Under the pieces are notes generated by a model. It made no database searches and was not told the origin of the DNA. It was given only the letters and a program-made list of their open reading frames with translations. DNA of 64,000 bases, taken from assembly GCF_963576615.1 (NCBI RefSeq), contig NC_088709.1, positions 16,815,264-16,879,263 on the forward strand, given 5' to 3'. This document shows, piece after piece, positions 1 to 13,600 of this stretch (its first letter is position 1; every line of letters starts with the position of its first letter). Source of the stretch: Watersipora subatra (taxonomy: Eukaryota; Bryozoa; Gymnolaemata; Cheilostomatida; Watersiporidae). A program made the position numbers and the translations under genes.

Positions 1-138
1 GGATATGAAGACTTGGGGCAAGCTCGGGAAGTTTTAACGGATAGTGAGTTGCAACCAGTACCCCAGTTTCATACAATAGATGAGGAACTTCACGAGCCAC
101 CCAGCTCTTCTTCATCGTATACTAACCAACAGAGCTGA
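1..138 (+). CDS. 3' end of an unidentified gene (last coding exon, partial)
   Basis: Reading from base 1 gives 45 codons and a TGA at 136-138. The peptide is acidic and polar, with ELQPVPQF, HTIDEELHEPP and a serine run before YTNQQS. It looks like a disordered C-terminal tail, possibly of a membrane or signalling protein. The exon start lies outside the window. No family can be named. The gene runs toward the claudin-like gene that ends at 3181 on the other strand. That this is coding is inferred from the open frame, its composition and its position; a chance open frame is possible. Confidence 0.5.
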   Translation, partial: GYEDLGQAREVLTDSELQPVPQFHTIDEELHEPPSSSSSYTNQQS

Positions 139-3100
139 TGCTTGCAAATTGGTGCTTCTCTTGGCAACCCTTATATCTCTAGTGTTGATCAAAGCCAGAA
201 AGAGTAACCAAGGCCTTATGCACGCAGTAGCCTTCCGAGATATGCTACTAAGGGGATGACAACTTCACTCAGTTCTGTTACTTGAAAGTGTAAAGTTTTT
301 TGCGCATGCTTTTTACGTTTGCTTACCAATGCTGCAGGTTGAGAATTTTCATCAGCTTTTCTATAATGTCCAGCAGTCAATCGGCTACCTACTACTTACT
401 ATTAAGAATCATTTGACATTACAACTGAAGGAGAATTGCAAGTGTGGAATATTCTACATTTTGTTAGTTTCATACCACTAAATTATCATTTGTTTTCTTT
501 TGGCAGTTCTTGGTTGGTCTTTTATAAATTGCACAATCATCCCCTCCTCGGTTTGGGATCACATACTATATTCTACTAATAGGCAGGTTATAACTTACCG
601 CATAGAGGAGTTTTTCCTTCATGAAAATTTTCAACAGCCGCTTCTCGCCCTAGTTTTTGAGACAGTTTGTTTGCTCTCGATATTACGGAGTCCTGTATTA
701 TGTCCTTATTTTATTTGTTGTAAATCTATTTTTACATTCGCTTATTCTAATTTTTTTGTATGATTGCATGGAGTTTATTCATCTCTTGCAATAAATGCTC
801 TTTGTATACGTGCTCTTTGTATACATGCTCTTTGTATACATGCTCTTTGTATACATGCTCTTTGTATACATGCTCTTTGTATACATGCTCTTTGTATACA
901 TACTCTTTGTATACATGCTCTTTGTATACATGCTGTTTGTATACATGCTGTTTGTATACATGCTGTTTGTATACATGTTCTTTGTATACATGTTCTTTGT
1001 ATACATGCTCTTTGTATACATGCTGTTTGTATACATGCTGTTTGTATACATGCTGTTTGTATACATGCTGTTTGTATACATGCTCTTTGCATACATGTTC
1101 TTTGTATACATGTTCTTTGTATACATGCTCTTTGTATACATGCTGTTTGTATACATGCTGTTTGTATACATGTTCTTTGTATACATGCTGTTTGTATACA
1201 TGCTGTCTGTATACATGCTGTTTGTATACATGCTCTGTGTATACATGTTCTTTGTATACATGCTCTTTGTATACATGTTCTTTGTATACATGCTCTTTGT
1301 ATACATGCTGTTTGTATACATGCTCTTTGTATACATGTTCTTTGTATACATGCTCTTTGTATACATGCTCTTTACATTCTCTAAATGTTGCTCCAGAGGT
1401 TTGCTTCATTACAGACAAATTCAAAAAGCTATAAAGGACTAATGGGTCAACTATAAATACAAAACAAAAGTATGTCTCTTTATAAAAATTTAAAAGAGCA
1501 TCTCTTGGTTGAACATTACCAAACTTGGGAGAGCTCAATACAGTGCAACCTCAGTTTTTGTGTGCCACGGGTCTCAAACAAATTGGAGTTGGAACAAAAA
1601 CTGCCGGACTGTGCGAACAATAGTTTCGAAGTAGCTCGATTGCCACTGATGATTTTTGTTACTTTAGTGTTCAACTGCTGTATGCAGATGTTTGTTGCAG
1701 TTTTCAAAACTGACTGTATTTGTTGGTTCACTTAGTGTATTGCTGCATTTTTAATAGAATCAAATCTGCAATATTTTTATGCTTACTTATTTTACAAAAA
1801 AGGTATGAGCTATGACAGATATGGCAATACATTGTGTGATGCTATAACTGTGTTTTTCCGCAAAACTGCCAGCAGGGCTGTCCGGCTGCTAGTCCCGAAT
1901 TATCGGACAATCTCTTCTGCTTTGTTTGTACTTTTTGTTCTTTTCACCGCTTCACATAAATTATACGCAATAACACGCGCGCACACACCTAGCTTTCTCT
2001 ATCAAGTGTTCAAGGAAAAGATGGTGTACTTTACATATTACCGAGCTTCTCTTAATATGTGGTTCGCGGTGTAAAATAATGTCTTTATGTAGTTTTGAAA
2101 CATGTAAAACATTACCATTTGTAATGAAAAGGTCCCTTCAGGATTCAAACAATTCACTTTTCGAACAGTCTTGGAATGGATTGCAGTTGAAAATGGAGGT
2201 CAAACTGCACATGCTCTTGCAACCTGTTATTGAACATATTTTAAATATTTGATATTTGATTAATAATGTGAATATTTGCAGATGGTTTAGTTGGTAGAAT
2301 TCTGTCTAAACAGAAATAACACCTGCTTGAAGCAATTTTAAAAACAAATACTGAAGAGACAACCCAAAAATTTTAAGTTGCAAAAACAAGCTTAAATGTT
2401 AGATAAAACATCCCTATAGATTATTTCTGCATCCGCACAAATATTACACACGTGATCTGTTTACAGACAAGTAGTGTTTTGCAGTTTTAATTTCTACCAG
2501 CGCTGTATATCAACACACGGCGTATCACCATGCGGTGTACTTAGCAAAGACATCCCACTTTGATGATAACAGAACATAATATAAAAGATACAATTTAACA
2601 AAAAATAAAAATGATGATAGCAGTCTAATATACCACAACAAATGCAAGTACGAATATCGTAAGAAAATGCAGCAGGCTTCAACATGACTGGTACGAAAGA
2701 CAGCTGATTTTCATCTCTGGTTTACAGAACTGTCGGTTCTTTTGTAAGGAACATGTGATGGGTCAGTCAATGCGTAGTGTAACAATGCTATATTAATGAC
2801 AAAATATACATATGAATCAATGTAAATACTAATTCTATCTACTAGTAGATAAGGAATGTGTGAAGGAATACAATGTATAGAACCAGCAAAAGTAGCAAAA
2901 TCAATAACTTATAAACCATAATAAAAAGTACGTACAAGAGAAACAGCATTGTTTGATAAAATATAGAACATAATGTAAAAGTGATAAAATATATAAACAT
3001 AATACAAACCACCTGGCAATCATGGGAATGTTGAAAGATGAGATAAAATTAGACAGCCAATGGAGTTCCAGCAGTTCATGGGCCGGCATAACAACATGGC

Positions 3101-3180
3101 CTTATTTTAAGGTGATATGGCACTTCGATATTCCTACCCTTCATTAGTAAGATTGTCTGATTGCGTTATCGCGGGTCAGA
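139..3180. other. Intergenic region between two converging genes
   Basis: Apart from the 15-bp minisatellite at 795-1378, I see no coding exon here. An AATAAA at 790-795 could serve the plus-strand gene ending at 138. The remaining open frames are short and show no recognisable protein features. Confidence 0.5.
795..1378. repeat. 15-bp minisatellite, about 39 units
   Basis: The unit is CTCTTTGTATACATG and close variants, repeated head to tail. Three main unit types differ at the CTC/CTG/TTC position and occur in clustered runs. Because 15 is a multiple of three and most units lack stops, several frames stay open on both strands and spell pentapeptide repeats such as KEHVY. This is a by-product of the unit length, not evidence of a gene. 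Confidence 0.95.
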
Positions 3181-3372
3181 CTACCAGCCCGCAGCGGCGT
3201 ATCGACTGTGCTTGGCATTTTTAGAATCTTTTGGCTTTATTACTTTCTGAGGACTAGTGGTGGGAGTCGGACCTTCGGGTGAAGGACTGGCCGCTGAGCG
3301 ACTCACTGATCTATTTCGCTCAGCATGGCTGTCCATATCACTCTGTCCAGCAGTCGATCCGGCATACGATGA
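3181..3372 (-). CDS. Claudin-like gene, coding exon 7 and stop
   Basis: Encodes residues 411-473 and TAG (complement of 3181-3183). Ser/Pro/Lys-rich (SRSAASPSPEGPTPTTSP), ending SRYAAAGW, which is not a typical PDZ-binding end. The acceptor is TTGCAG. Confidence 0.75.
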   Translation of the reverse strand, partial: SSYAGSTAGQSDMDSHAERNRSVSRSAASPSPEGPTPTTSPQKVIKPKDSKNAKHSRYAAAGW

Positions 3373-6300
3373 CTGCAACAACATCAATTTGTAATATAAG
3401 CGCAGCAACACAATGCTTCGTTGATTGGTCCTTCAATGCATAAGCACTCGCAAAACTAACAAGATTTGTTGCAATGAAGGGAAATTTTGCAATGATGTTC
3501 ATCCTAGGAATGGAATGTACATAGGATCCTTTGATTAATTGAAATAATAATCCTGGAAGATTTCAACTGCCATGAGCGTTATACAGTTTGTGTTAGAGAC
3601 CATGGGTTTGGAATTGTTACCATTGAAAGTCACATTAGCAGAAAATATATAATATATATATTTATAATATATAAAATATATAAGGTATAAACATCAGAAA
3701 CTAATACTGGTAAGGCTTTCGATAAACTTAAGAATTGTGAAGTTTGTAAACTAACAGTACAATAATCTCTCACTTTTCATGGTTAATCGAAACAGGTGAG
3801 CCCCGCGTTAAGTGGGGCTGGTGCCTCAACCCCTTCCCTGCTATAAGTAGAAATACGTGAAATAGCAACTAATAAACTCATATCTAAAAAAGTCACATTT
3901 TGATTAATTGTAAGTATTTTCCTCTTTTTTCAAGTTCATCAGACAATTTTGAAGGTCAAGGGCGTTTAAGAGACATGATAAAGGGTGGCACAAGCACTTT
4001 GCACTTTTACTAAGGATAACAAGAAAATTAGCGAACCGTGGCAACCACTATAACAACTGCTGCTCGGGAAGGGATCTCACTGGGCCAGGATATCAGAGAG
4101 ATCCATGTATTTTAGTTTTTTATGTTATTTTATGTCTGATTTTCCGAAATTTATAATGAATATTTTTACCCCACGAAGTACCGAAGCCGTGAAGATTGAA
4201 CCGCGAAGTAGCAAAAGATTACTGTAATGAAAAAGAGAAATACAACAAATGAGAAATACCCGCAACCATATATGTGAAGGAACAACAACTCCTACAAAGA
4301 ATACCTTTGAGCTACGGAAGCGCAGTGATTGACTATTAAATTATATATGATATATTATATAAAGAGTATATTAGGCCCTATACATACATGATATATTATA
4401 TACATAATATATTAGGCCCTATACATACATGATATATTAAACCGGCAAACTATGCAAAAATTCCAGTTAGCAGCCGATTTGAGCATTTGCCAAAACTGCA
4501 AAACAGTTTTTAGAATAACTTCACCAAACAGTCAATTAAATTTGAAAGCAAAAATATTTTTGAGTAATTAGTATTTATAATGGCCTAATTCATAAAATTT
4601 ATGACATTTTAACGATAAAAAAAGTAAAATAAATTTAACACGTGTTATCACAGAGTAGCTTGAGGTATTCTAAGCGTTAAGGACTTTCCTTAGGATAAGC
4701 ATGATTGACCGCATGAAGTTTAGTTGTGTTTCATTATTACAAACATGAATACTGCTCCCCATTGATAACAGCAATTTTATTAATTCACTGTGACCATGAT
4801 TATGCATAGAATGCAGCCTAAACAGACATTTGACTGATACACTGAATAATACAATAAAGTAGTATATATAATATATACACGTTGGTAACCTGAGCAAATA
4901 GCTTGTGGTTGGCATTGCCTGAGAATGCTAAGCTGACTAATTAACGTAAAGGAGACAGACAAATGATCTGTTTTACTAACACGAAAGGCATATAAATACT
5001 GCCTACACAATTTTTACTACAATAAGAACTGTGTCTCGCCCAAAACCAGTAAGAGGCTAAGATAAAAAAGTGTTTTGTATGAGATTCAAACTAGTGACGT
5101 TAAGCTTGGTAGATTGACGCTCGACCACCTTTTAGCCTTTCACAATAATTGTGCAGACAGTCATTATGTATATGTTATCGACACACAAGAGACGATCTAT
5201 AACATATCTATCTATTTATAACATATAATACATCTTAGGATCATGCTAAGAAGATCGGAGAAAGTTAAACTGCTTATGGGGAGTTTACTAGGCTGAAGTT
5301 AGTCTCTCTCACTAAAAGCTGGTTCCCACTGTATCGCCGTATCTCGGTGTTGATGCTACAATACTTTGGCGATCGTCTGTAATAACGATGTTCACACTAT
5401 CACAAACTTGTCCGAGTTTGCATTGACGCATACCCCGAGACATAGCGTTCTCAGTTTTCTTTGCAATTTTTCTTTAAGGAACCTCTTTGTTGCAGCGTGC
5501 TCAAATCAAACACTAGTCCCGCAGTAACTATCATAAACGAAAATAAATAGATTACGCTATCTGCGACAGTGAATCACCATTTCAGAGATGTGTACATGGT
5601 ACAAGCTGCCGTTGATGGTCGACGAACTATCGGGCAAGTTTTGACAGCTTCAAACTTGCCCGACATATCCGCGCTGCTTCATCGATGCCATCGATTTACG
5701 GTGCACATAGTGAACGATGAATGCTGAAAGGGCAGCTCCAACATACAACGATATATGGTGAACCTGCCTTAAGGAGGGGACTTCACAATATGAGAGCTAT
5801 CAAGGAGAGGCAAAATATTGATTATTGATTACCAGCTAAGACAATATGTGTGTGAATAAGCTAGAATGGTTAAAGAAAGAAACCACCAAAGCAAATATTT
5901 ACCCTTGAGGGGGGTACATATAGTTTCCCTCCAGCCACAGGTGCAGAGTGTGGTGATGACAGCGTGGACCTTTGATTGGCTGAAGAATACTGGCTATCCA
6001 CATCACTCGCCGATCGAATAGGTTTCGGCACATAACCATAGCCTGGTTTCAAGTCATACTGAAACTGCGATGGCCTGGAAGACCGGACACTTGGTGTCTG
6101 GGAACCTAAAACAATTATTATTTTGCGTAGTTGAATTCTTTGACGCGAAAATGAATTTCTGATAATGACAAGCTGTTAGTGCCAGCAGATCGACTCTCAC
6201 AGGACACCTGTTAATTGGTTCGATACTGCAAACAATGACTAGCCGAGAATCTTTTAGCTGAAAGTACAAATTTTAGGCTACCTAAAAAGTTGGCTCCTTT

Positions 6301-7541
6301 GATGAACTGCAACATTCCAAAAATTATTTTTAATGAAATTGCTTTTACTGGCATCAATAAATTACTATTTTGTTAAAGATGATTTGAGCTAATCCCTCTC
6401 AGCTCTACAATTCAACACAGGTGGCTGGCAGTATGCCAAAAATCAAACAACTGAACACGTTAATGTTGAATTCGTTTATTACGTGTTATTGTTATTATTA
6501 TTACGTACTACTGTTGTTATTACGTATTATTGTTATTATTATGCATTATTGGCATTTAGTTTGCACTAAATATTACGCTATATTTAAACACATATGACAA
6601 GAATTTTCCAAGTTAACAAAACCTGAAACGTTTCATATTAGCACTAACCACTTTAACATAACACTTTGTTAAATTGTTTAAATTTTCAACTTAATACTCT
6701 GGCTAAATCTTACCAATTGTAATTTAATTTCTATATAAAAAAATTCTTAGCTTTATCCGCCTATGTGAGTGAAAAACTTATAGTTATCAAGCCATCAACA
6801 TATACAGTCAAACTCGGATAACTCGCCCTCGGATTGCTCGAACACATGGTTAACTCGAACTGATTTGTTTGGTCCATTCCCACGCAATGATAAATTGCTT
6901 TAAATAACTCGACCTCAACTTCGTTAACTCGGACAATTCTTTGCCCAGCGGCTATCAAGACGGCTGTTTTCGCTTTAGAATATCACTTTATTCCAAGCCA
7001 TAGAGATAAACCTCAACTTTAGTAGTTCTTAGGTGTCGTTATTACCATCATCAGCAAAACATTTTTATTAACGACTTTTCTAAAGGTTTGCAAAAAATCA
7101 AATTTTACCAAACATCCGCTTGGGGATAGCCCTTCGAAAGCAAGGAGAAGCGAGGTAACCTTCAAATAAACCTAAAATGCTCAAAAGAAAAAGATGTCTT
7201 TTCTTCTGAGCATTTTAACAGCGATCAATCAAGTTTTGCCAATTTTAATCTGAAAACGTCCTGGCAGTCACATCACCTAAAACAACAAACAAATCTCAAG
7301 TGATAGAAAAATCTCTAGGCTTTCTGATAAATTTTTTTCAAAACTTTACATTACAAGCTTTTTAATTTGCAACATGCCATCTATGCCTATGATTTATATA
7401 TAGTTTGTATATGTACATGTATGTACTAATAAATACATGGACTTGTGACAGTGCTCTGATAACTTGAACGCTTTGATAACTCGAACACTTTCACGGGGTC
7501 CCGTGAAGTTTGAGTTATCCGAGTTTGCCTGTATATATAGG

Positions 7542-7601
<60 letters not shown>

Positions 7602-10600
7602 TATATATTGTATATATATATTACTTTATTGGCAGTAATTTAATTTCAAATAGACATTTTTTTAAATTACGCCAAACGATAATAAAAGAAAAAAAAGAAA
7701 AAAGGGGCAACGGTTAGCCAATAAGATCAAATAAATAGTTTGACAAATAGTGTTTGAAATACCTTTCTTTGTTAAGAGAATGGATATTAGGTGGAAGATT
7801 GTTAAAGCAGCTGGCAATGATATTATCTCAATAGTTGTTAGATGTTGTATGCAATCTGTTCATATCACGTAAGTTGAAATTAGTTGCAAATCTGTGATTG
7901 CCATGTACAAACGAGGACACGAACCATAAAAGATCTTGAAAAAGTTAATTGACGTAAAATAAACATTTAGCATAAGTAAAGTAAGAAAGTGCGAATAATC
8001 ATGAACTATATGTAGAAAGGAATTTAGTGTCCACGCCTAAAGAACGGTTAGGAATTATCTATTTTCAGACTAAATTTTCAATTCGGCTATTTTTAATGAC
8101 TTGTGCAACATTAAAGCACCGCTGACTGATGCTGTCGACATTCGAGGCAACATTCTGTCGACCAAAAACATATTAAAGAAATGTCCAGCTGATGAAAGCT
8201 TTTCTAACCTATAACACTACGTGTTGAATCAGGCAGGTCCAAGCTGTATAGCCACTGAGAGCATCATTCTAACGATTCATAATTTAACCCGAAGGGCCTT
8301 TTTGAAGCGCAGTAAGTACCTTACAACAGACCAGCCATACATGTACTATTTCACATGAAATTCTAAACCAAGCAGTGCCAGTTAGCCAATCTTTGCTCGA
8401 GTCACTTGTTAGAGACACCCTACTATTTGTAAATGATCAGAAAATGAGACACGGAACGACTCTACCCCTAACATTGCGAACAGAGGGTATGCCTTAAAAA
8501 ATTTTTCAATCTGAACTATGCAGAATAATTGCCTCGTTTTGTAGTCATTTTTTTATAATAATCATAAAATTGAGCTTTCGGTCACAAATATGAACCAAGC
8601 ATCTGGCAGTTGGCAATGCAACATTTTGGCAGTAGTAGAGACCAGAGCTGACCACAAAAAGCAAAAAGCTGCCTGGCAGTTAGCAGAAGCAGGTGATTGT
8701 ATCATATGGTCGTATGGCATGGTGATCATATAGTGATCACCATGCGATTTCTATTCTTGCTACCCTATTTTCACATGAAATAGCCTAGGCTCCCATGTTG
8801 TGAACCAGCTCATGTAAAAAAGATATAAAACATAATTATAGTATGTAGTTTGTGTTCTGACTCAGTCTGGCCACTCTAACATAAGCGAGAGCTACAGCGT
8901 GTGCTAAGAACAGACTGACAAGTGTTTTCTTTTTACATGAAGTGTCTTCATATGTGGACATGAATGTGATAATGGGGGCAATGGCTGAAGCATGTGGATG
9001 ATTTGTTTAATTATAAACAGACATGCAAGCAGGCATCTTTCAATGTACACTAACGAACACGCAGCACATGTACAACTTGGTACACTCAAATGCACACGCA
9101 CATAGTTCACATGCCCGAATGAACTCAGCCTGCATTCATCCATTCCAACTAACACATGCAACCGCATACACGCATACAGATGAACACAGACTGAAATCTT
9201 TGTCATATGAAATACTTGGAGTACACAAACTAGCAGAGCCCTACCTGAGTTACTAACTGGTAATCTTGCCTAGAACAGAGCCACTGATAAATTAAATACA
9301 AACGATATAAAGCTATTCTTATTGTAAGCATCGTACACCGCGGGCAGATATGCCTTATCTTGGTTTTTTTGTAGTAAAGTAGCATAACTATATTTACTTT
9401 TTTTCTTAGGAACAGGAAGTGCCATATGGGTCTTGACAAAATCATCTTATAATCCAAAGAACATAGACTCAAGGCACATTGTTTCATACCGAGTGTGAGT
9501 CACCCACAGTTCACCCATTCTGGCATTAGCCAGATGGTAAAGCCAGAGGTGATTTCTCACAGGGCTTACTCAGTGGCAGGTGCCCTAAGCGTTTCATGTA
9601 ACAACGGCGATGAATTGTTTTGAGACATCGCCTAACATTTTTTTATAATATAAACCTGGATATTGGTTTGAGTGTTGCTGAACATCAGTGTAGGAAGGTG
9701 GATCTTGAGTGCGGGCTACGGATGGTTCCCTGGATACGTCTTTAGAACTAACGGAGCGACGAGGAGCGGGAACTGGGCGTTCTCCCTTGTCATCCATCAT
9801 ATCCCGTGACAAACTATCGTACAACAAGAAGTTCATTATGTATGATAAACATGCCGAGGAATGTACATTGCGCTCTGTCCCCTGGGTGTGGGGTCAATAC
9901 TAAAAGCTGTTGACAGACTGGGACTGAAGCTTTTACTAAGCTGACAGATTAGTTGGAACTAGGCGCCTACACTGGGCTTCGCAACTGGTTCACAATATAT
10001 CGCTGTATGCAGGCGTTAATCCCACAATGCATTGATGATCGTTAGTGACAACATTGCTGACGCTATTTTAAACCCATCTGTAGTCCAAAAAGCTGAATAG
10101 TCCGCAACATAGCGTTTTAATTACATAATACGATGAGATAATTACATAATGAGATGAAACAATGAGATATTAGTCCTGCAGCAACTATCATGAAGGCAAA
10201 TATAGATTAAGCAATCAGTGACAGCCAATCACCATCGCCGAAGGGGTGCACAATGCACAGACTGTGGTGGCTGCTTTGCGAAATGTCAGGAAAGTTGACA
10301 GCTGGATATTTCTGACAGATCTGCGTTGTCTCGGCAATGCCATGGGTCTACAGTGCACAGAGTCGATGAATAATCGTCGAAAGGACAACCCCCCACACGG
10401 CGATACATTGTGATCCAGCTTTAAGGCTCTTAACTCCACATACTTACAGAATTTAACAACTGTAAACAAGCAAAAGAATGATGCTATATTTTCACATATA
10501 CAATAATAATAAGAGCTACCAAGCATACAATGCTTAAACTTTCTGGCCAAGAAACATTTTTATGACATGCCAATCTTACGCTAAATTAAGCAAATAGGCA

Positions 10601-13600
10601 TGGGACTTGTACAGTACATGACTCATCCCTCCCTGCAGAGACTACCTGGTTGTAGATTTCCGATCAGAGCGCATCGGAGGCTTCTTATAGTCTTCCATCT
10701 CTTGCGCGGCATCAATGCCATCAGGGTCCTTGCGAGACTGCCTTTCCTCATTCAGTGAGAGTCCATCTACCTCTGACTCCGAATAATGGCTGCCATTTGG
10801 ACTGTAATAACTTTGCGGCTGCAACATAAAATAAACATCACCCAATATGTAACCAACACGACTTCGCACCGGGTGGTTTGGAGAACAGACACGGTTTTGC
10901 CACGTGAAGTAGTTCTTAAGAGGTGAAAGGGCTAAAGTGCCTATCAACGCTTTTTTTAAATACTTTGGATATGCTGTCATGAAAAAGGCTTGGTAAAAAG
11001 AAATACCATAATTTTCACACAAAAGTCGCAACTAAAAGCCTAAAACTTGAAAAAAAATCGACTGGGCGCCCTTTAATATGGTGCACCCTCTGTGTGGACT
11101 AGGTTCTAAAATCTGTTGTGTGCCTTTGGTAAGTGCACTATGGTCACCGCTCCCCGGACCATTTCCCAATAGAGCAATGGAAACTCCTGCGAAGTATACA
11201 ACAGAGATGTATTGATGTTGATTGCTGCCGATTGATATTCACTTGCTTAAGAAACTCCCTAAAATGGTATCAGTAAAGTAACATGCTTATGAGGATCAGT
11301 TTAAATGAGAAAGCCAGCATCACTGCTGTCCGACTCAGACAATGATGAGGAACAACCCGAAATGTTGGCCAGTGAAATAGCACAGCTGTTTAATTCAGAT
11401 ACTGCTGACGAAAACTTTGATGGTCTTGTGTAAGAAGAGTGAATATTTTATCCACTAAAGTCGTCTAGGCTGACTGCTTTGCCTTTGTTGTTGTTTTTTA
11501 CGTATGATTTGAAATGTGCCTGACAATATGGTGCGCTTTATATATTGGTTAAGTTCAAAAACAGACCACCGATATGAGACTGCGTCTTATGGTACGATAC
11601 ACCCTTTGGTGCAAAAAATATGGTAGCATAAAAAAGTATTGCGTTGAAATCTAACGATAAATGCGTAGATCTCATAAGAAAATGGACTCGCAGTAGTTTT
11701 CATATAATCTGGAGGGTGAGTGGTCATTCGTATTTATTAGCACCATAATGTTAAAGATCTGTGTGAGATAGAAAGTTTCATCCGTGCAACTACCAGCTGT
11801 TAGATTCTCTCTATGAATGCTTGTAAAAGGGAATCTGCAAACTAATCCCGGAAAACATTGAAGCCTTTATAGCTATCAAATTACAAAATTTCAGCATTAT
11901 AAATCATTATCCATCACCATTAAATCTCTAAAAAGCATATTAAAATACTTAGCACTGCTCCTTGTGTAACGTAGCCAAAAAAAATTATCTTAATATCCTG
12001 AAGCTGAAAATTTTAATGACGAAGGCGAGTTTTAGATGGCAAAAGCTATCTTCAGATAGCATGGAAGGTGTCTTCAGATAGCATGGAAGGTATCTTCAGA
12101 TGCATGGAAGGTGTCTTCACATAGCATGGAAGGTGATTCACATAGCATGGAAGGTGATTCACATAGCATGGAAGGTATCTTCAGATGAATGGAAGGTGTC
12201 TTCACATAGCATGGAAGGTGATTCACATAGCATGGAAGGTATCTTCAGATGCATGGAAGGTATCTTTAGATAGCATGGAAGGTGCTTCAGATAGCATGGA
12301 AGGTATCTTTAGATAGCATGGAAGGTGCTTCAGATAGCATGGAAGGTATCTTCAGATAGCATGGAAAGTAATTCAGGTAGCATGGAAGGTGCTTCAGATA
12401 GCATGGAAGGTATCTTCAGATAGCATGGAAGGTGCTTCAGATAGCATGGAAGGTATCTTCAGATAGCATGGAAGGTAATTCAGATAGCATGGAAGGTGCT
12501 TCAGATAGCATGGAAGGTATCTTCAAATAGCATGGAAGGTAATTCAGGTAGCATGGAAGGTGCTTCAGATAGCATGGAAGGTATCTTCAGATAGCATGGA
12601 AGGCGCTTCTCATAGCATGGAAGGCATCTTCACATAGCATGGAAGGTGATTCAGATAGCATGGAAGGTATCTTCAGATGCATGGAAGGTGTCTTCACATA
12701 GCATGGAAGGTGTCTTCACATAGCATGGAAGGTGCTTCACATAGCATGGAAGGTGATTCACATAGCATGGAAGGTATCTTCAGATGCATGGAAGGTATCT
12801 TTAGATAGCATGGAAGGTGCTTCAGATAGCATGGAAGGTATCTTTAGATAGCATGGAAGGTGCTTCAGATAGCATGGAAGGTATCTTCAGATAGCATGGA
12901 AGGTAATTCAGATAGCATGGAAGGTGCTTCAGATAGCATGGAAGGTATCTTCAGATAGCATGGAAAGTGATTCAGATAGCATGAAAGGTGATTCAGACAA
13001 TACAAACTAATATTTCCTTAAATAATTTATATAAATAAATCCCACTTTTTATTGTGTCTGTCTGTTAGTTCGCCTAAATGCCATGCGTTTCCACATTTTT
13101 TGGCCGATTTCATTCCAACTTCACACTCATATGCTCAGTGCTTTCCACCAGGTCACCAGAAATATTTGGTTTCAAAACTCTGTCGGTTTCCTGAGAACCA
13201 GACTCTTAAACACCCACCTCTAGAGTATCTGATTGATAATAAAAGGAATTCTGAATGCCGCTAAGCTTACAGCTAGTCAGCAGATTTTGTTCCATGTTTT
13301 CCTGTTTGCTAGGTCAGTCTACCAATGAAACGCATTGTAATACTGAATATTGACCGAATATTATCAGAAAAATTCATGATCAAACGGGTGGATGAGCCTG
13401 AAGCCGCTTCGCAAAGACCTTATCATTTCCGATCACATTAAAAGAATACTTTAAAATCTTTAAATCGGCCTGTCAAACAAATAGTGGTGCTGGCTCATTG
13501 ACTTTGCGCATGACCGATCTTGACTGCGAACTTCTTGAATAAAATGCAGTTCCTACCACAAATCTCTTGGTGACCCTAATAGTTCAATTTTGTATCGACA

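Larger units (their letters stand above)
3373..5902 (-). other. Claudin-like gene intron 6
   Basis: No exon is evident. It holds a pogo-like MITE (3754-4225), an AT-rich pair of about 45-bp repeats near 4365-4435, and a MITE of the MITE-A family (5314-5773). Confidence 0.6.
6106..9655 (-). other. Claudin-like gene intron 5
   Basis: No exon is evident. It holds a pogo-like element (6805-7531), an AT dinucleotide tract and a small hairpin at 8717-8745. Confidence 0.55.

Noticed and set aside
795-1378. CRISPR-like array
   Set aside because: There are no spacers between units, and this is animal nuclear DNA with introns. The same applies to the other arrays in the window.
760-1434. Cysteine-rich secreted peptide on the plus strand (SLYTC repeats)
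   Set aside because: A frame artefact of the minisatellite, not a toxin-like peptide.
747-1538. Long open frames through the 15-bp repeat (KEHVY and SLYTC type repeat proteins)
   Set aside because: They exist in several frames on both strands because the unit length is a multiple of three. The flanking non-repeat parts show no coding features.
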